A stretch of DNA of 32,445 bases from a bacterium (GTDB lineage: Bacteria; 4484-113; JAFGCY01), in NCBI GenBank assembly GCA_016932385.1, contig JAFGCY010000039.1, positions 1 to 32,445 of the forward strand, in the 5' to 3' direction. Both the position numbers and the translations under genes were made by a program. Shown here piece by piece: positions 30,206 through 32,445 of the stretch (its first letter is position 1; every line of letters begins with the position of its first letter). The notes below the pieces were generated by a model, which saw only the letters and a list, made by a program, of their open reading frames with translations, did no database searches and had not been told where the DNA came from.

Positions 30206-30820
30206 TTAATGCGCCGTACGGGCGGAGTTGGCCGGCGTAATATCGAGCATGTTGAAAACCGTCTTCTCCAGCTGTGCCCGATAGCCCGTCAGATAGTCGA
30301 CCAACTCGCCTTTTTCGTTGAACACGTAGATCAACGGACAGCCCAGGTCATTGAGGTGAAAGGCCTCGTCCGTCGCCCGTGCCCGTGAGTCGTGCAGCAA
30401 CTTAAAGGTCATTTCCTTTTCGGTATAGAAGTCCAGGGCGTCCTTGTCCCCGAAATCGACGTTGACCGCCACGATCCGCAGGTCGATATCTTCGGCGTCG
30501 ACCGTGTCCTGAAGCTGCTGCACCTGTGGCAGCTGCAAGTGGCACAGCGGGCAGTCACTCAGCCAGAAGAACAGAATGAACGGCTTGCCTTCCCGCGCGA
30601 TGTCGGCGAAGGTCAGCGCGCCGCTGCCATCGATGTAGTCCAGCTCGAAGGCGTATTTCTCCCAGGCCGGGTTGTCTTCCTGCGCTACCGCATCGGCGAC
30701 CTGCTCGGCATGCTCGTCGGCCGCATCCTGCCACTCCGATTGCGCGATGGCGTCTGCCATACCGATTGTGTAGGCCAGTATCAGGACCAGGATGCCCAAC
30801 ATGAATTGCCACTTCTTCAT
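30206..30820 (-). CDS. TlpA-like exported thioredoxin-fold protein
   Basis: A 204-residue protein with an N-terminal membrane segment (FMLGILVLILAYTIGMADAIA, residues 6-26) that serves as a signal peptide or anchor. After an acidic, Ala/Glu-rich spacer comes a thioredoxin fold of the TlpA/AhpC-TSA kind. It has FADIAREGKPFILFFWLSDCPLCHLQLPQVQQL with the redox motif CPLC (Cys90, Cys93), VAVNVDFGDKD, and the cis-Pro loop GCPLIYVFNEKGELVDYL. It probably reduces disulphides or supports cytochrome c maturation in the periplasm, and a cytochrome c is encoded elsewhere in the window. The ATG overlaps the stop of rimI (TAATG), so the two are translationally coupled. Confidence 0.88.
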   Translation of the reverse strand: MKKWQFMLGILVLILAYTIGMADAIAQSEWQDAADEHAEQVADAVAQEDNPAWEKYAFELDYIDGSGALTFADIAREGKPFILFFWLSDCPLCHLQLPQVQQLQDTVDAEDIDLRIVAVNVDFGDKDALDFYTEKEMTFKLLHDSRARATDEAFHLNDLGCPLIYVFNEKGELVDYLTGYRAQLEKTVFNMLDITPANSARTAH

Positions 30821-31323
30821 TAATTGCTACCTTCCTCGATTTCCAACAGCGCAGCCAGCGATTCCAGTTGCGTACAGGTCATTAAGATCGCGTCTTCACC
30901 CGTGTCGCTGTAATACCCCTTGCGCAGCCCGACGCGCTCAAAGCCCATTCGCTCGTAGAGCTTAATCGCGGGCGCATTGCTGACACGAACTTCCAAGATT
31001 ATATATGCCATGCCCTCATTGAGAGCCTGCAAAGCCGTATAAGCCACCAGTTGCTCCGCCAGACGCTGGCCGCGATACTCGCGCTTGGTGGCGATCGTAC
31101 CCACATGCGCCTCGTCCACGATGAACCAGCTGCCGATGTAGGCGGCCAGCTCATTGGTTTCACGATTCTTAATGACGAAAAACCGGCTGTGTTCGTTGCG
31201 CGTCAGGTCGTGCTCATACATCGCCCGTTTCCAGGGCGTGGGGAAACTGTAATCCTCAATCTCCATCAGCTGCCCAAGGTCGTCGATGCTCATCGCATAG
31301 AATCTCAACTGGTCGCGTTCCAC
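30820..31323 (-). CDS. rimI: Ribosomal protein bS18 alanine N-acetyltransferase RimI
   Basis: A 167-residue GNAT-family acetyltransferase. RimI transfers an acetyl group from acetyl-CoA to the N-terminal Ala of ribosomal protein S18. The start is GTG (31323, VERDQLRFYAMS), with AGGAGCGA about 4-10 bases before it. The family signatures are IEDYSFPTPWKRAMYEHDL at the N-terminus, VGTIATKREYRGQRLAEQLVAYT (acetyl-CoA-binding Arg/Gln-x-x-Gly-x-Gly/Ala motif) and LEVRVSNAPAIKLYERMGFERVGLRKGYYSDTGEDAILM. The EVRxSNxxAxxLYxxxGF motif is typical of RimI. The divergent neighbour starts 81 bases away, so the two share a promoter region. The tlpA-like gene follows with overlapping stop and start. Confidence 0.92.
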   Translation of the reverse strand: MERDQLRFYAMSIDDLGQLMEIEDYSFPTPWKRAMYEHDLTRNEHSRFFVIKNRETNELAAYIGSWFIVDEAHVGTIATKREYRGQRLAEQLVAYTALQALNEGMAYIILEVRVSNAPAIKLYERMGFERVGLRKGYYSDTGEDAILMTCTQLESLAALLEIEEGSN

Positions 31324-31390
31324 ACTCGCTCCTGGCTTTGACTGCTTCCACTTCGGCGGGCCGGCGATTGACCGGCTCCGGCGGATGCCA

Positions 31391-31396
31391 TAATAT
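31391..31396 (+). promoter_or_regulatory. -10 hexamer (TAATAT) of a leaderless promoter for the 31404 gene
   Basis: TAATAT lies 13 to 8 bases before the ATG at 31404, and no Shine-Dalgarno sequence is present. It supports this start over an in-frame codon 66 bases upstream. Confidence 0.5.
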
Positions 31397-31403
31397 TAGC
31401 GCT

Positions 31404-32102
31404 ATGAAGGTTAGCCTGAATCTCAAACCATGCCAAGTTCCAGCAGAACTGGAAACCTTGTTCGATGTGATCGATTACATGGAGCAGACGGGCCTGCCCA
31501 GCGGTCACGTGATCAAGCATATCGTCTTGGACGGTGAGGATCTGGACGAGGAAGGCGAACAGGAGAACCTGAGCAAACCGATTACCGAGATCGAACTATT
31601 GGAGTTTCACTCCGCTCGTCCCGTCGACATCGCAATCGAGGGACTCAGCGACGCTACGCAGTTGCTGCCCAGCCTGGCCGAGGATTTGGAAAGTGTCTCC
31701 AATGATCTTCGCAGCGGCGAGGTGCAGGACGGCCTGATGAAGTTCAGCCTCTGCGCGGATATCATCAGCTGGTACACCAGCCTGATCAGCCCGTTGGATA
31801 TCATCTTCAGCCAAGCCGATCCCGGCTTTCGCTTCAAGCCGCGCTCCCTGGATGCCATCGACTCCACGCCGGAAGCCGACCTGGCCGGCGTCGGCGCCGC
31901 TGACGGCGATGAAATGAAGACGTTCGTCAGCGTCGAGAACCTGCGCCAGAAGTTGATGGATGTCGAGGCAGCCCAGCGCAATGTGGATACGCTATTGCTC
32001 GCTGACCTGATCGAATATGAGATATTGCCGATCGTCCGCATCTGGGTTGAAGAAGTCCCACTGCTGCTCAAAAAAGTGCAGCGGGAAGCAGGCAGCGCCT
32101 GA
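31404..32102 (+). CDS. Acidic cytoplasmic protein of unknown function upstream of flagellin
   Basis: A 232-residue protein starting MKVSLNLKPCQVPAELETLF, without signal peptide or membrane segment. It is acidic and largely helical. A short beta-hairpin-like start (VSLNLKPCQVP, HIVLDGEDLDEEGEQENL) is followed by helices DATQLLPSLAEDLESVSNDL, FSLCADIISWYTSLISPLDIIF and the C-terminal VDTLLLADLIEYEILPIVRIWVEEVPLLLKKVQ. No family was recognised. Its position directly before flagellin, with 275 bases between, suggests a flagellar accessory role such as an export chaperone or regulator, but there is no sequence evidence for that. The start is supported by TAATAT at -13 to -8 and by loss of the messy upstream residues. 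Confidence 0.75.
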   Translation: MKVSLNLKPCQVPAELETLFDVIDYMEQTGLPSGHVIKHIVLDGEDLDEEGEQENLSKPITEIELLEFHSARPVDIAIEGLSDATQLLPSLAEDLESVSNDLRSGEVQDGLMKFSLCADIISWYTSLISPLDIIFSQADPGFRFKPRSLDAIDSTPEADLAGVGAADGDEMKTFVSVENLRQKLMDVEAAQRNVDTLLLADLIEYEILPIVRIWVEEVPLLLKKVQREAGSA

Positions 32103-32238
32103 GCACTGAGATTTTCGGATTAGACCAACGGACGTTTCTCGACCGCGATCCCTTATACTTTAGCTCGACTGCAAAGATTTAACCAAAATATAACCACTCT
32201 TTGGGCTCTACTTCACCAAGTCTCTGGTAGTCTTTCCC

Positions 32239-32349
32239 TACGGGAGTAATCCAGAAGGAGGTGAGACACGGAGGTCTACACAATCGCGACGGCGATTGTG
32301 GCCTGAGTTATCGCTCCCGTAAAGAAAAGCCTTAGCCACAATAGTTTTT
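32239..32349 (+). promoter_or_regulatory. Candidate structured leader / attenuator of the flagellin gene
   Basis: Three pairings are visible. TACGGGAG (32239-32246) pairs with CTCCCGTA (32314-32321), closing an 83-base element. CACAATCGC (32279-32287) pairs with GCGATTGTG (32292-32300) over a four-base loop. ATTGTGGC (32295-32302) can instead pair with GCCACAAT (32335-32342), which is followed by AGTTTTTAA. The last two are mutually exclusive, as in attenuators. AAGGAGGTGAG and GGAGG motifs inside have no start codon close by. A possible -10 element is TATACT at 32154-32159. Confidence 0.5.
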
Positions 32350-32377
32350 AAATACACGTTCAAGGAGGAATGTGTAG

Positions 32378-32445
32378 ATGAGCGTTCTAAGGATTTATAA
32401 CAATCCTCTCGCGATTAACGCCAACCGGAATCTGAAGATCACCGG
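32378..32445 (+). CDS. fliC: Flagellin, N-terminal fragment (cut by the window edge)
   Basis: The last 68 bases encode MSVLRIYNNPLAINANRNL and a few more residues before the edge. This matches the start of bacterial flagellin (consensus like M-x-x-x-I-N-x-N-x-x-A-x-N-A-x-R-N-L), the helix that is buried in the filament core and recognised for export. AAGGAGG lies about 11 bases before the ATG. It is the only certain flagellar gene in the window. The filament protein is exported by the flagellar type III apparatus and polymerises outside the cell. The long upstream leader with inverted repeats suggests post-transcriptional control of this abundant product. Confidence 0.9.
   Translation, partial: MSVLRIYNNPLAINANRNLKIT

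Noticed and set aside
31500..31520. A third parS-like site (TCACGTGATCAAG)
   Set aside because: It shares only the central CACGTGA and lies inside a coding region. The flanking half-site does not match.
32161..32210. A sigma-28 (FliA) promoter upstream of flagellin
   Set aside because: CAAAGATT and AAATATAA are present but much too close together for the TAAA-N15-GCCGATAA pattern, and no sigma-54 TGGCAC/TTGC pair was seen either.

Overview
The window is a GC-rich chromosomal segment. It probably comes from a flagellated, diderm (outer-membrane) bacterium of a poorly cultivated lineage; the phylum cannot be fixed from this sequence. A flagellin N-terminus at the right edge points to motility. 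About nine genes begin with lipoprotein or lipoprotein-like signal peptides, many of no recognised family, and a lipid-anchored cytochrome c is present. Two near-perfect parS sites point to a chromosome partitioned by ParB, and in known genomes parS usually lies in the origin-proximal part of the chromosome. Housekeeping genes are scattered among the unknown ones: inorganic pyrophosphatase, the GTPase Der, RimI, a peroxiredoxin and a dipeptide-type ABC ATPase.

Layout. 1-2069 (minus): a Clp N-domain protein cut by the edge, downstream of a large lipoprotein. 2247-4214 (plus): a lipoprotein with a candidate Cys-Gln thioester domain, a strong hairpin, then a lipid-anchored monohaem cytochrome c. 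4173-6599 (minus): a hydantoinase-A-like protein and a small protein resembling flagellar rod proteins. 6774-8819 (plus): a secreted ankyrin/beta-propeller fusion. 8857-8909: the two parS sites, between converging genes. 8971-11833 (minus): a polytopic membrane protein and a GlcD-type FAD oxidase. 12046-15818: a chagasin-like lipoprotein, two membrane-anchored unknowns, pyrophosphatase and an exported unknown. 15875-18802 (minus): a lipoprotein of eight fibronectin-III-like repeats. 19081-21758 (plus): peroxiredoxin with an excellent terminator, then an exported protein coupled to an ABC ATPase. 21804-24796 (plus): an anchored nuclease, then a coupled cassette of two small lipoproteins, a shortened relative and a radical SAM/SPASM enzyme. 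24825-28141 (minus): a double-DUF1566 lipoprotein and an FG-GAP-like protein broken by one in-frame TGA. 28199-31323 (minus): Der, a small secreted protein, a TlpA-like thioredoxin-fold protein and RimI. 31404-32445 (plus): an unknown acidic protein, a leader with strong inverted repeats, and the start of flagellin.

The main points of interest are as follows. (1) The radical SAM/lipoprotein cassette at 22438-24796 resembles the rSAM/lipoprotein pairs known from Bacteroidales but has several candidate partner proteins. (2) The flagellin leader contains mutually exclusive hairpins. (3) The in-frame TGA is followed directly by a hairpin that fits the usual bacterial SECIS geometry. (4) Many genes without a Shine-Dalgarno sequence have a TANNNT hexamer about 12 to 7 bases before the start codon, which indicates widespread leaderless transcription and corrects several start sites. 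(5) There is a pair of parS sites.
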